A stretch of DNA of 64,000 bases from Balanoglossus misakiensis (Eukaryota > Hemichordata): NCBI GenBank assembly GCA_040954595.2, contig CM082577.2, positions 16,306,001-16,370,000 on the forward strand. Reading direction: 5' to 3'. This document shows, in pieces, positions 53,104 to 63,835 of the stretch. How positions within the stretch are numbered: the stretch's first letter is position 1; each line of letters begins with the position of its first letter. The translations under genes were made by a program, and so were the position numbers. The notes under the pieces were generated by a model. That model was given only the letters and a program-made list of their open reading frames with translations, searched no databases and had not been told where the DNA came from.

Positions 53104-55228
53104 AATATTTATGACATACACGTAAACGCATTATATACAAAGTAATGCAAATCATAATGATAATTACATCAGCTGAAAGACTTCCCCAGAATGCATCAGT
53201 GGCTTGTTGACAACAATTTGTTCGACATGACTCATAATTGATGCCGGGCTCTTGAACTTGGCCGCACCATATCAGACGATTCGCCACATACCCAGGTAAT
53301 GTATCTTCGAGTGTTTGGTATTGACGGTTCAACGATGAATACGCATGCGCGATGTGATTGGTTCCAGACCAAAATAGTGTCTGCAATAACAATGATAGTT
53401 TTCATTCGAAATCCTGTGAGCTCACTGGATCACATGGCAATATATGATGTGTATAAGTTTACTTTACGTTTTGACTATGGGCGTTAATTTTGTTAAATGT
53501 ACAGAATTGCCCGTTTTATATCTCGGTTGACGTCACACCTCAATGCGGGTTTAATTTTGACTACTAAAGAAATATGTTTGATTAGCAAGATGACAAAAAA
53601 ACCACATATATCAAACCAAAAGCGTCACATCCCTTGGACTTTTGTGATAAGGGGGGGGGGGCACTGTTGCGCATGCGTATACGAACCCCGTTTACTTGAA
53701 CGGACTGTAAAGCTGCTTCTCTGAAAGGTTTGTAGAGTTCGCTGGTGACGTCACATGGATCACGATATACAAATCCCTGCTGAAACAGCTCCCACAACTC
53801 TGTGCAGTTACTGACATTACAGAAATAGAAAGTAAACAAAGAAACAAACATAAGCCAGATCAGACAATGAGAAAATCGTCATTTCATATAAAGTGCATTC
53901 AAACAGATTCACAGACTGCGGTGGCGCAAAGTGATATAAGCATAGTGGCTGTGTAACCCTGCGTACAGGTCTGTGTGTTCCCGGCGTTACACGGCCTCCA
54001 CCACAGCCCTGCAAGGCGCCATAGAAAAAACTGATGCTTCTGCGGTCCGGATCCGGACCGCAGCTTTTTCGGAAATTCGAATTTATCGAGGGAAAAATCA
54101 TTTCCCTGTCTACTTCTGCCTCCTAACCGACTCCAAATATGATGCGTTTAACTTGTCCTAACGTCCGAACCACTCGCGTTTGATTTATTTTTGTGTGTTT
54201 ACATGTTGAGATCGCCATAATTAAATATAAGGCTTACAGCGAGTTTATCTCCATGGTTATGGGTAAACATAACAGTTTTTTTTCTATGGCGCCTTGCAGG
54301 GCTGTGGGTGGAGGCCGTGTAACGCCGGGAACAACACAGACCTGTACGCAGGGCTAGGTGGCTGTGCAATGGGGAAGTCAGAGTGAATCAGATTCCAAAG
54401 GTTATCCAAAGTAGGCTAGAGTGACAATGTAGTGTTTGGTCCAGTGAATGGATTTAGGTCACGCACCATACTTGTCAGTGCCAGTGAATTCTTTTAGTGC
54501 AAACTTATGACCTGATCGTTATTAAATTGCAACCATATGGCGTATATTACTAGTACTATTCTACCCATGTGTATAGATCAACAAAACAAAACACTGTGTG
54601 GTTTGGTTGAGGTTTGATTGTAGTTTAGGTCGAACATTATTGACACGGCTGTTCATAAGAATAGGCTGGTGACTCGAAAGTGAAACTTTGCGGAACTGTG
54701 AAATATAACCGTGTTGGAGAAAAGGCTCAAATCAAAATGGCAGAAGAGTTCAAGTCGGTTCAGATCCTCCACATTATTTGATTGATTGTTCGATCGGTTA
54801 ATTGATTGATCGATGAATCGATCGAGTGATTTGAGTGAATGAGTGAGTGGGTGCGTTAAGATCCATTGCTTTCAAAATAAAATAATCATTATATTAATTT
54901 CAATGATATATTCTTTAAGGCTAACATTCAACAGAGTTCAGCCCGGGCTGTAACTCGCAAGGGAAAAAAGAGTTTACCTGGTATCACTGTCGGATAAGTG
55001 GTATTCCCAGCACCGCCCCAAGAAAATTTCTTTCAGATGCGGCGTTGTTCCACTGGCTGGACAGTATTCGTCTCCGAGTCGTCTAAAGTTGCTTCTCATA
55101 GACCGCGAGAAACGACCAGACTCATGAGACTGGTACCCTAGCAGGTGAGCCCATGAAGGGGCAAGTGAGAGGGAAAGGACGCCCAGAGTGAAAAACACGA
55201 CGCTGCAGAAGTTTCCATTCGGCTTCAT
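51594..55228 (-). CDS. ADP-ribosyl cyclase (CD38/Aplysia cyclase family), complete
   Basis: The enzyme turns NAD into the calcium messenger cyclic ADP-ribose and can form NAADP from NADP. Seven exons with GT-AG borders and matching phases: 55228-54978, 53810-53696, 53380-53168, 52861-52782, 52381-52289, 52056-51970 and 51747-51594, totalling 993 bases or 330 residues. The start MKPNG begins a signal peptide. Family blocks in order: EIFLGRCWEY; NCTELWELF; TLFWSG (active-site Trp); TLEDTLPGY (Glu); LIWCGQ; DAFWGS (second Trp); VATIMLNGS; AYELPK (catalytic Glu); ESCGEKS; and the last disulfide pair YILCAGDPESREC. The C-terminus SDASRPSAV and a hydrophobic tail of about 15-20 residues look like a GPI-anchor signal, implying a cell-surface or luminal enzyme. 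It lies head-to-head with the paralogue at 56.5 kb. Confidence 0.93.
53041..53103. repeat. (CAT)n microsatellite in a cyclase intron
   Basis: About 21 units, in the intron between exons 3 and 4 of the minus-strand cyclase, next to CAC/C-rich tracts. The poly-Asp frame over it is an artefact. Confidence 0.95.
53955..54355. repeat. Long inverted-repeat MITE (GTACGC family), copy C
   Basis: The left arm CCCTGCGTACAGGTCTGTGT continues through CCGGCGTTACACGGCCTCCA and GCAAGGCGCCATAGAAAAAA. The right arm is the inverse, ending GTACGCAGGGCTA. The arms are about 75 bp around a 240-base middle. It sits in intron 1 of the minus-strand cyclase. Confidence 0.88.
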
Positions 55229-56494
55229 TTCGAACAACTGCGGTGGGAATGTTCGTTGGTTTGCATGTACAATCCAGCCCAGGGGATTCTCCCACACTAA
55301 TAGGAACGGGCGCGTCTACAAATTTTCATGGGTATTATTAAGAGAACCGTGTTTTAAGCAGTTAGTACAAATGGCAACACTGTCCCTTTAAGTGGCTCAG
55401 TCTTTAAGATTTGGCACAATGCACGTTTTCATCATTAGTAAGAACGTCTTTTTCGTCTTAAGAAAAGTTCAAACACAGGACAAGGCTATGTTATGAATCC
55501 TTCTTCCCCTAAACGCAAACTCTCCTCGAGTGGTATGTCCCGGATATTTATTGATAGTACAATGGCCCCACGTGCTCGACGGAGGATATTGCATGCAATA
55601 AAGCTATTAGAAACACAACAAATATGAGAGTAAAACAATAAACTCTAACATACAAATGCCCACATTTGGTTAAACGGTGCGCCTTCTAATAACGATTCCT
55701 GTGATTTCCACAGTTTCCATGGAAACTGTGGCATTGGTTTCGAGTGACCTCCCGGGGGAAGTCTGTACTGGGCTCGTCAACTCGTTATGACACCCGTGGC
55801 ATAGGTGATCGTGCGCCACCTTAAATACAAAATTTGGACATTTGACACGTATATGCAATTTATCGTCTGGTACCACTGTTACATTAGCCTCGGTTACCCA
55901 GACGCCTTTGCTCTTCCGATGCTCTCCAGCTCTGGAGAGCATCGGAAGAGCAAAGGCGTCTGGGTAACCGAGACTACTGTTACATGACCTGGAGTGGTTA
56001 ACGAAGGGGCCTACGTCACCCATAGAGGTGATGACCTTCGCCCACGGCCCAATTCCTAGCTTTGTCTAACTCCTCTACCCGGATGCTTCTCAAGTGTCAT
56101 TCATCATGTTCATATTACGCAGAGCACTTGTCACGTGATTGCCGCGGCACATTATTGGAAAACGCGATTTCTTTGTAAGCTTAGTATTTTCGCTTTCGGG
56201 ACCGCACTATGCAGCAAATAAACAAGAATTTGTTTGGGGCGTTAAACCATTAAAAAACAGAGAACCATCGCCTTATGATGCTGACTAGTTACTTGGGATC
56301 CAGATTAGAAATTTCACAATCAGCAAGAAAACAAAAAATTAGTTAAAAAACCAACAACAACAAATGCGAGAACCAGGGATTGAAAATTGCCACATCAAAC
56401 TGACCAAAGTTCGTTCAGGCTACGGTTAGGCTAAGTACTTTGGTCACGTGGGTAACGATTCTATCCAACTCGGTCCGTTCTACAAGAAGCGACG
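55229..56494. promoter_or_regulatory. Shared intergenic region of two divergent cyclase genes
   Basis: The 1.27-kb region separates the two start codons and must hold both promoters and 5' leaders. A strong hairpin lies at 55889-55972. No clear TATA box was placed for either gene; CACGTG lies near 55569 and TCACGTGG near 56445. Confidence 0.5.
55889..55972. repeat. Perfect 84-bp hairpin between the cyclase genes
   Basis: CTCGGTTACCCAGACGCCTT on the left is matched by the inverse on the right, with full pairing to the centre at CCAGCTCTGG and almost no loop. Partial similarity continues outward (ACTGTTACAT on both sides). Confidence 0.92.
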
Positions 56495-57376
56495 ATGGCA
56501 GGTTCTAAAGTGGTGTTTTACGTCATTTGTGTGATGGTCATGGGAAGTGCTCCATCATCCCTTGCTCGTAGGGACAGTTGTGACCCTGCTGCCAGAATAT
56601 TTTCTGGGCAAGCAGTCGGGGCTGCAAGGTAACTGCATGGGTGTGGTGTTATGGTTGTTAGTTGACTGCCAGCCATTGTGTTTGTCGCCCTGAACATGCC
56701 ACTAGCAAAACCAATAACACCCATAATCATCTATATACTATACGCATATATTTGAATCCACGCCTTTGAACTCGGTCCTCTCTGGCTAGAATTTCAGCAG
56801 TTCTATCGTAAACACGCTTTTATTATTTTTGTTGATTTACCACAAAAGAGGATGTGACCATAAGTTGGGAGTCTTGAAACAGCCTGACAACAAGTAGCGG
56901 AGTACAACTTATCTTCGAAATGAAAGAGGTTGGCCACATGAATCATGAAAGTTTTCAACGCTTTCCAAGATAGCTAATGCAATTAACAAAGTCAGATATT
57001 TTGTCATGTAAGAATATGTGCGATATCGCCTTTGAGTTTACGGGATAGAATTTACTTTCGGTTTGAAATTCCCCGGAACGTTAGTGCAGCTGTAACGCCA
57101 CCACGGTTGTATTCCTAGAAACGCCTCCAAATTGACGCCATATTGATTATTAAGTCATAACAGCTCTTCCCTGTCCAAAGCTGAAGTACTCATTTATTGT
57201 ACCTGCCAAGCGTCGTTTTCGATGCCTCAATATCAAATTGCGAAGTTCGAAGTCTTAAGTTTTGATTTTTAAATGTAGGAGTCCTCGCGCCAGTGATTCA
57301 GGAACTCCGGGGAACCTGCAGGAAATCTTCTTGGGGAGATGTGAAGATCATAAAACTAAATGCTCGCTCAGGTAGG

Positions 57377-57436
<60 letters not shown>

Positions 57437-60400
57437 CGACGACGCATGATTAGTTGTTTAATTAACTTCTCCAAAATCCGTTTCTCCAAAAGCCGTCTCG
57501 GAAATTATTTTAGTCAGTCAGTTGGCTGGTTGATATCTTTCGCCTTTTTTTCCCTTTTCAGCCAGGGTAAAAACTGTGATAATCTGTGGAACACATTCTT
57601 CGAGGCATTTGCATATCAGCAACCCTGCATATATAACACCAGATATACAAGTTTCTGTAACGATGCAGCTCATTTAGTTGCTCAAGGAAAGGTATGTCCA
57701 ACGCTCACGATTTTCGCCTGTTTTTTGAATGTTCACACAAACTTGAACGTGTTGATTCACACAATATATGTATGATTTTTGCGGTCCTCACACCTTATGG
57801 AATAACTAAGACAGTGACTACGAAGACCAAGAAACAGATCACTCGCATATTCTATTTGCGCCTCCAAAAAATGTTAGTCCCCTAAACCTTTCATTTTTTT
57901 GCTATTTTAAAGCGTGTGGCTTAGTCTATCATCATGTCAAGCAATTTGGTGCAGTAACTAAATTTCTAGCGCCCATTGCACAAGTGGTGAACTATGCCTA
58001 TTGGTACATTGTGGACAGTTATTTTCTTTTATTTGTATCCATTCTCCCGCTTGTATCATTCAGACATTATTCTATTCTGGGACTTACAAACAATCTCGTA
58101 ACACCGGACTCACAACGTTGGAGGATACGCTTACTGGTTACGTTGTGAATGAGATCGACCAGTGGTGTGGACAGACAACCGAACCTGGTGTTAACTACGA
58201 CCACTGCCCCGGCTACAACGAGTGCAACCCGCCGTTGCCTCCGAGTAATGCTTGGTGTGCATTCTGGCAGATGGCATCTATGAAGGTAAGATACCAGTGA
58301 AGTACTGGTATTTCTATCAGTGACAAATCGATCATAAAGTGAAGCCATCAATATCACTATGTACGCTCCTCGGGGACAGATTTTCAGTAAAATATCCTTC
58401 AAATTCTTTTATATTTTTTAGTATGGGAGTAATCTTAAAAAGTGTTTCCACTGTCTTTTCATAGTAGTCGCTAAATTTAAGTCTCCATGGAGTTAGACAC
58501 ATAGCCTGGCGGCCATTTTCAATTTCAAATTTGAGACAATTTTGTTCCCTTATTCAAATTTTGCACGGTGACCGCCAGGTTATTTACTGAAATTCTGTAT
58601 TTAAGATAGACTAATTTCGAATTGCTTTAATCAAAATATAAGGAAAGGCTTAAGACTTTAATTTTCGAGGTGCATCCCCCATCTTTGCATAATGACCCAT
58701 AATTCCCAAGTTCATATATGGCACATGCCCCAGTAAGGAGTAGTACAATGTTTGTTATTGGACAACTGTGTCTTGAAATTTTCACAGTTCGCCAAAATCG
58801 CACGGGGTAAAGTCTATGTCATGTTGGACGGTTCTCGCAAGAACACGGCAGGCCGGTATGAGGCAGTTTCCTCCACGAGGTATGTACTGATAGAAAATGT
58901 AAGCCTTAGGTATTTTGAGGTGTCAGCCCGTGTGCCGGATTAAATTAGGGCCACAAAACCATCTTTCTGGTTTAAAGAAAAAACCCGCACTATACTATTC
59001 AGAAAGTTTTGTATTTTTCTTACTTTGTATCTAGTCCGAGATTGTACAGTTTGCGTTATTGATCAGTCATCTTAATGTTCTCAAAGATCTTGAGGAAGCA
59101 TAATGATAAAACACATTGCACTATGTGACGTCACATCACGTCATGTCACGTTCAGATTATCGACAGTTTTTCATACAATCTTTGTCATAACTGTAGCGCC
59201 CTCGTGCAGTCAGCATGAATTTGAAATCAAAGCGAGACCCAATGAAAAATCCCTTGATGTGATTGGTCAACTTTCCCGTTGGCCTCGCTTTGAGTTTAAA
59301 TTCACGATGGCTGCATGAGGGCGCTGGACATATAAAAAGTGTGTATTGATGGTGGCATATGTATTGACTTCTCCCTATAGCTACTTTATGACATATGAAC
59401 TGCCATACATTCAAAAGAGTTACGTGAGTGAAGTCCACATCCTCATGGTTTTCACAGGTGAAAGGTAAGACATATTTACAGTAAAGTTTAACGGAAACTG
59501 TTGCTCGTTTTGGACATTATCTGTGTTATTTTAGCTTCAGTTGTTAGATTTTATGCTGTTGTGCTCACTGAAACATGGGAAATCACCAGTTGTTAAAGCT
59601 CTGCTCACGCCAAATTTAGTAGCTACTTTGTCTAAAGGGACTCTCCTTTTATTTTGAAAACCTGGAAAGACATATTTTATTTGTTTGTACGTTCTCTATA
59701 TTAATGGAAAATATGTCGAGATTGTCATTCAATCAGGATTCAGAAACGACTATTGTCTATGATTTAGCTGGAACTTTGTAACTGTTTTGTAATGTTTTAC
59801 TAACGCCTTTCGTGCAATCGAACCAATTGGTCTTTCAAACACGCATCGGTTATTGCTAACACATTTATATTATTATCGGTGTACACTCCTCCACTTTGGC
59901 TGAAGTTCCAGAAGCCTTATCTGGCGCTTCTTTTTGAAAAAAAACAGGGGCGAAGAGTGCGGCGTTGGTTCGGTACAGAACCTGCAGAACAACATCCGTT
60001 CCCTTGGGTTTAGTCAACGGTGTAGCGATTATACGTGAGTATTAATTTGGGCGACTTCTCTTTCCCAATGCCAAGTTAACTTCTATGTATTATATTTTGT
60101 GTCATTTTTACCAAATCCTTTACGGACAGTGCTGTTTCTCCCCTTACCACGTAATAGAGACCTTCACCCTGAAAGCGTCAGCTATACCCTGGTAGTTCTA
60201 TCCAGCCCCCATAAAGTTTTAATAGTCCTGCTTCAAAATGACCTACATTACACGTCCTATGCACACGTATTACATGTTCTGATTGGTTTATCCGCTTCTC
60301 TAAGGTCCACTTGTGGCACGCTGATTGGAGGGACCTTATGTGTTAGGTCTTATTACTATGCATTATTCACCACACCTTGTAGGTTAGGTATTCACCATAC

Positions 60401-61209
60401 AGCTCCCTGATTGGTTAACGTGTCAGTCTGGTCTCCCATGTGTTCACTGCCTCAATGTGAAATGTCCCATGTGCTTCCTGGCTAGCGTTGTGGTAACACA
60501 TTATTCGGGATGTCCGCAGATCGTTCATTGATTTTCTGAGAAATAGGCTGACTGATACTATCTCCAACATAAACCGCACCCTGGAAAGATTAAATGATTA
60601 TTTAGATGGAATTTGAAAATATGATTTCTCATCTAAGCATTTTTGCTAACAGTTGTATACTTCTCATCATCAATATTATTATTGTTGTAATTACTATTTT
60701 AAAGTAAATTTGTAAAGATGTTGTGATAAGGAGCACGTTGTCCGTTTATACATTCCTATATTGTTTTCATAAAATGGAACTATGACGGTGCAGCTTCGTG
60801 AAAGAAGTACAATAAAACTTATCATACCTGTAAAGCAACTAATGAGGTATCCCAAAGAACTGCAATGCTATTCTAAACATATCTATTTTAAGATATTTTT
60901 GGTTTGCTCGAATGAATAGCACAAACTTCGTATTCAGCCACGTGTTACACGAAGTGATGCGCTGAAAGGCATTACGTAACAAAACACTAGCCCATTTCAA
61001 CAAACCGCCACTGGAAATAAAATACAAAATTTCTCCCGGCAGTTTTTATTTCGAGTATCAAGTTCACAGTATCACATAAAATGCCATGAATAGTGAAGGA
61101 AAAGGTGACATCCAATCATTATATGAGTGCCTTTCTTTATACACTGGGATCGAGCTTCGACCACGCGCAGGCAGCATGCCAGACAGAATACGACAACTGT
61201 ATTCAGAAA
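56495..61209 (+). CDS. ADP-ribosyl cyclase paralogue, 3' end uncertain
   Basis: Exons with GT-AG borders and consistent phases: 56495-56628 (signal peptide MAGSKVVFYVICVMVMG), 57279-57371, 57562-57691, 58064-58285, 58788-58879, 59381-59464 and 59948-60034. A likely eighth begins at 61155. Blocks: NLQEIFLGRCED; NCDNLWNTFFEAF; TLFYSG (the usual Trp is Tyr); TLEDTLTGY; QWCGQ; CAFWQMAS; VYVMLDGS; TYELPY with the catalytic Glu; EECGVGS. The eighth exon gives C-x11-C-x6-C, close to the C-x11-C-x8-C of the neighbour, and runs to a possible donor at 61210. What follows is unclear: a tail at about 61597-61680 reading LLANTIATLAAHATIVAAW would give a GPI-type end, but the splice is weak. The Trp-to-Tyr change could alter substrate choice, since that Trp stacks on the nicotinamide in the family. 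Function is otherwise as for the neighbour. Confidence 0.85.
57373..57440. repeat. (GAT)n microsatellite right after exon 2 of the cyclase
   Basis: About 20 units of GAT start within 5-10 bases of the exon 2 donor GTAGGT. The poly-His minus-strand ORF across it is an artefact. Confidence 0.95.
59195..59325. repeat. Inverted-repeat MITE in a cyclase intron
   Basis: AGCGCCCTCGTGCAGTCAGC and, inward, TCAAAGCGAG on the left pair with the inverse on the right (CTCGCTTTGAGTTT, GCTGCATGAGGGCGCT). 131 bp, in the intron before exon 6. Confidence 0.85.
60297..60450 (-). repeat. Dispersed repeat, inverted partner
   Basis: The segment is the inverse of material at 61.2-61.5 kb: CAATCAGCGTGCC-CAAGTGGACC, AATCAGGGAGCTGTATGGTG and GAGGCAGTGAAC all occur in it on the minus strand. 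It may form with 61215-61563 the two ends of one inserted unit. Confidence 0.75.
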
Positions 61210-61214
61210 GTACA

Positions 61215-61563
61215 AAGGACTTTGCATAACGAGGCAGTGAAAACTGGATACCTACACATTAACCAATCAGGGAGCTGTATGGTGAATAAATACATATTAA
61301 TAAGACCTAACCGACATGGTCCTGCATAATGAGGCAGTGAACACTGGAGGACCAGACCTACACATTAACCAATCAGGGAGCTGTAAAGTGAATAATACAT
61401 AGTAATAAGACCTAACCTACAATGTCTAGTGAATAATACATAATAATAAGACCTAACACATAAGGTCCCTCCAATCAGCGTGCCGCAAGTGGACCTAAGA
61501 TTTCCAGATGACCAATCACAGATGTCGGTACATATGTCATGGACCTGACTTATGAAACAGGAC
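61215..61563 (+). repeat. Dispersed repeat with internal direct duplication
   Basis: Two consecutive units (61215-61320 and 61324-61420) share GAGGCAGTGAA-ACTGGA and ACATTAACCAATCAGGGAGC. The distal part contains the block shared with 3957-4062. It directly follows the presumed exon 8 of the cyclase. Confidence 0.8.
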
Positions 61564-61576
61564 TAATGGGTCTGTT

Positions 61577-61930
61577 ATGGCTGCAATGATTGTAGCGGGT
61601 GTTGCTTGCGAACACCATCGCCACCCTTGCAGCACACGCTACAATCGTTGCAGCCTGGCATATGATATTTTCCTGAACCAATTGCGGACATTGGTTATAC
61701 AACAAATCAAGCAAAAGGGTGCCTACCATCAACAATTTGACATTGACCCTCCAGATCAATTTTCACACTTTTTCAGGCAATTCGTGGCCACTGACGATGG
61801 TCCTGGGTTGCGCAAAATCAGAGCAGCAGAGGAGGATGGCGACTGCGCCAATATCAGCAGTGTTGTCCGTGTCGGCCTGGATTTTGTTCTCGTCTTCGTT
61901 TGCATTATTTTCTCCGTTTACACAAAGTAA
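61577..61930 (+). CDS. ORF with hydrophobic C-terminal tail, possible alternative cyclase end
   Basis: The 117-codon frame ends in SSVVRVGLDFVLVFVCIIFS and a stop, a hydrophobic tail as in GPI signals or a single membrane span. Cysteines near the start (ACEHHRHPCSTRYNRC) and a mostly polar middle precede it. If exon 7 of the cyclase spliced to the acceptor at 61632 (…cacccttgcag) the frame would be kept, giving a protein of 379 residues, but then the conserved terminal Cys pattern would be worse than with the exon at 61155. It may be a separate last exon, an alternative 3' end or a chance ORF. The family is unknown. Confidence 0.4.
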   Translation: MAAMIVAGVACEHHRHPCSTRYNRCSLAYDIFLNQLRTLVIQQIKQKGAYHQQFDIDPPDQFSHFFRQFVATDDGPGLRKIRAAEEDGDCANISSVVRVGLDFVLVFVCIIFSVYTK

Positions 61931-62430
61931 TGTTCTCCAGATTGTCGACATATGTCATTATCACACCATGTGTGTGTTTATGTTTTCATTAAGGGTGGTA
62001 GTTACGGTGTGGTTCTGTGTGTTTTCTTCGAGAAAGTTCAGTTAAAAATATGTATATCCGTTTAGCTATGAGACATTAATTCCCTCAGAATCCTATCACT
62101 AATTGGTTAGCTGGTAATTTGCTATTCGCTCCCTTGGCGTCCTCTCTGAGAAGTTTTGTAGAGTAGTTTCCAAGTTCTGAATAAACCAACAGCTAAACTT
62201 CACCCGTTTTAATGTGAAAGTGTGTTACCATAGTAGACAAAAGAACATGGTTCACCAGAGTTGCACAACTGTTCCGGATGATCTTGAACCCGCCAATTAT
62301 CATATCTCAAGTTCACTTTGATGATTATTCAGTTTCAGTTTCGAGTATTTATCGTGTAATCTTGTCCACTGTCGAGTAATTGCAGTTGGACTAAGTGCTA
62401 TTTCTCCTTTCAATGACATAAACTGTCTAG
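61931..62430. other. No gene recognised
   Basis: Intergenic sequence between the plus-strand cyclase region and the minus-strand ORF that ends at 62432. No polyadenylation signal was assigned with confidence. Confidence 0.45.
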
Positions 62431-62431
62431 G

Positions 62432-62965
62432 TCATTTCAAGGCATGATCCAAAGGTAGGTGGTGTGTGACAAGAACATTTCTCAATTCCAGTATATGCTT
62501 GATTTGAAGGTTAATAGTGTTGTCCTGGCTATCTGAGAAGCTGCAAGTGAGCAAAACCTGCTTGGTGATATTATTCTCACTGAAAACATCTGACAACTTC
62601 CTCTCTGTCTGGCCTGAAATAATGGTGCTGAGTTCTTCGTCTTCATTTCCTTCTATTCTACCTTTCTCTACTCTCTTCCTAACTTGCCTTGTTAAATTAC
62701 TTATTTTTGCTGGCAAAATGATGTCAGGATCAAACAGTTTAATGATGTGAGGTAAAGCCTGTTGAATATTAATTCCGGTTGCCTGCAGCTCGTCATGTAA
62801 ACTTAGATACAGGTTGTAGGTAAGTGGAACCTCACAATTAATATCAGCTAAAGGCTTCTGTCCTGTCACAAAGCTGTGTAGATTATCCATTATCTGAAGT
62901 ACTGTTTCCGTATTTCTTATGGCCGACAAATACAAGGTGACTGAATTTTTAAATGTATATGTCAC
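62432..62965 (-). CDS. Unrecognised 177-codon ORF, probable exon
   Basis: The frame is long for this window and has no ATG at its 5' edge (it opens with GTG). A splice acceptor reading …aaaattcag on the minus strand lies a few codons in, so it is more likely an exon. The protein is helical and charged: LYLSAIRNTETVLQIMDNLH, a middle with LTRQVRKRVEKGRIEGNEDE, and an end rich in Leu, Glu and Asn. No cysteine clusters or catalytic motifs are visible. I do not recognise a family. It could be a host gene or a transposon-derived protein. Confidence 0.45.
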   Translation of the reverse strand: MTYTFKNSVTLYLSAIRNTETVLQIMDNLHSFVTGQKPLADINCEVPLTYNLYLSLHDELQATGINIQQALPHIIKLFDPDIILPAKISNLTRQVRKRVEKGRIEGNEDEELSTIISGQTERKLSDVFSENNITKQVLLTCSFSDSQDNTINLQIKHILELRNVLVTHHLPLDHALK

Positions 62966-62969
62966 TGAT

Positions 62970-63830
62970 GAAGAACCACGAGGAAATTATATTGAAAGAC
63001 TCAAAAACCTACTTTGTGATCTTAAAAAATGCCCCCCAAAATAAAAATAAAATGTGTTCATTACTAATTTATCCCAGGATACACTAAAGGGAAATATGAA
63101 TGAATTCGAATGCAAAGGGAAAACTAAGACTTGACTGCTGACATGAGAAGGAAATAATAAGTAAATTTCAGACTTTTGACAGCACAGATGAACTGGGAGA
63201 TGAACTTCACATCGTTAAAACTCGGTATAATTTATCATGAAATACCATGCCACTAGACCTGCCCACACTCAATGCCGTTTAAAACTATTTTATTGTGGTG
63301 AACACGACTATAGCCCCAGGAAACGCTTCATCGCCAAGCTGGATCAAATGCATGTACCTTTGATGCCTTCAAGGTGAGATGATGTCATACAGAGATGTCG
63401 TTCCAAGGGTAAACCACAAAGTAAACTATAACCTTTGTTTTGTCGGCTTTTCGTGCAAAATACATGGTATTTAAATATGACATCACTTCTACGCTTTTCA
63501 AAGTCAAAGCATTTCTTACACATTGTATTTTTCTATAAAATAGGCAATTGAATTGTCTGTATGATGCGTTGCCCTAGAACCGAATTGTGGATGGATGTAT
63601 TACAAAGAATTTACTTCTTTAACTAGAAATGTCACAATTTTCATTCTGCGATAACTGGAAAGGGACATTTCAACGCGCGATTTTTGACAATCTGGTATTA
63701 TTGCCCCCTCACATTTATGGCAAGAAAACGTGATTTCAGATTCCCAAACTATTTGTAATACTATATAAGGTCAGAATCAATAAATATATAGGTCCTCGTA
63801 ATAGCCGCTTCTCGTTTAGCCGATTTCATT
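62970..63830. other. No gene recognised
   Basis: AT-rich stretch without convincing ORFs or repeats. Confidence 0.5.
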
Positions 63831-63835
63831 ACTGT

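Noticed and set aside
52940-53110. Poly-Asp extension of the cyclase exon on the minus strand
   Set aside because: The exon ends at the donor at 53167; the Asp run is intronic (CAT)n sequence.
57298-57489. Poly-His ORF on the minus strand
   Set aside because: It is the (GAT)n microsatellite read in one frame, within a cyclase intron.
61577-61930. This ORF as the certain last exon of the cyclase
   Set aside because: The exon at 61155 gives a better match to the conserved C-x11-C-x(6-8)-C end; both cannot be used together in frame with exon 7, so it is listed only as a candidate.
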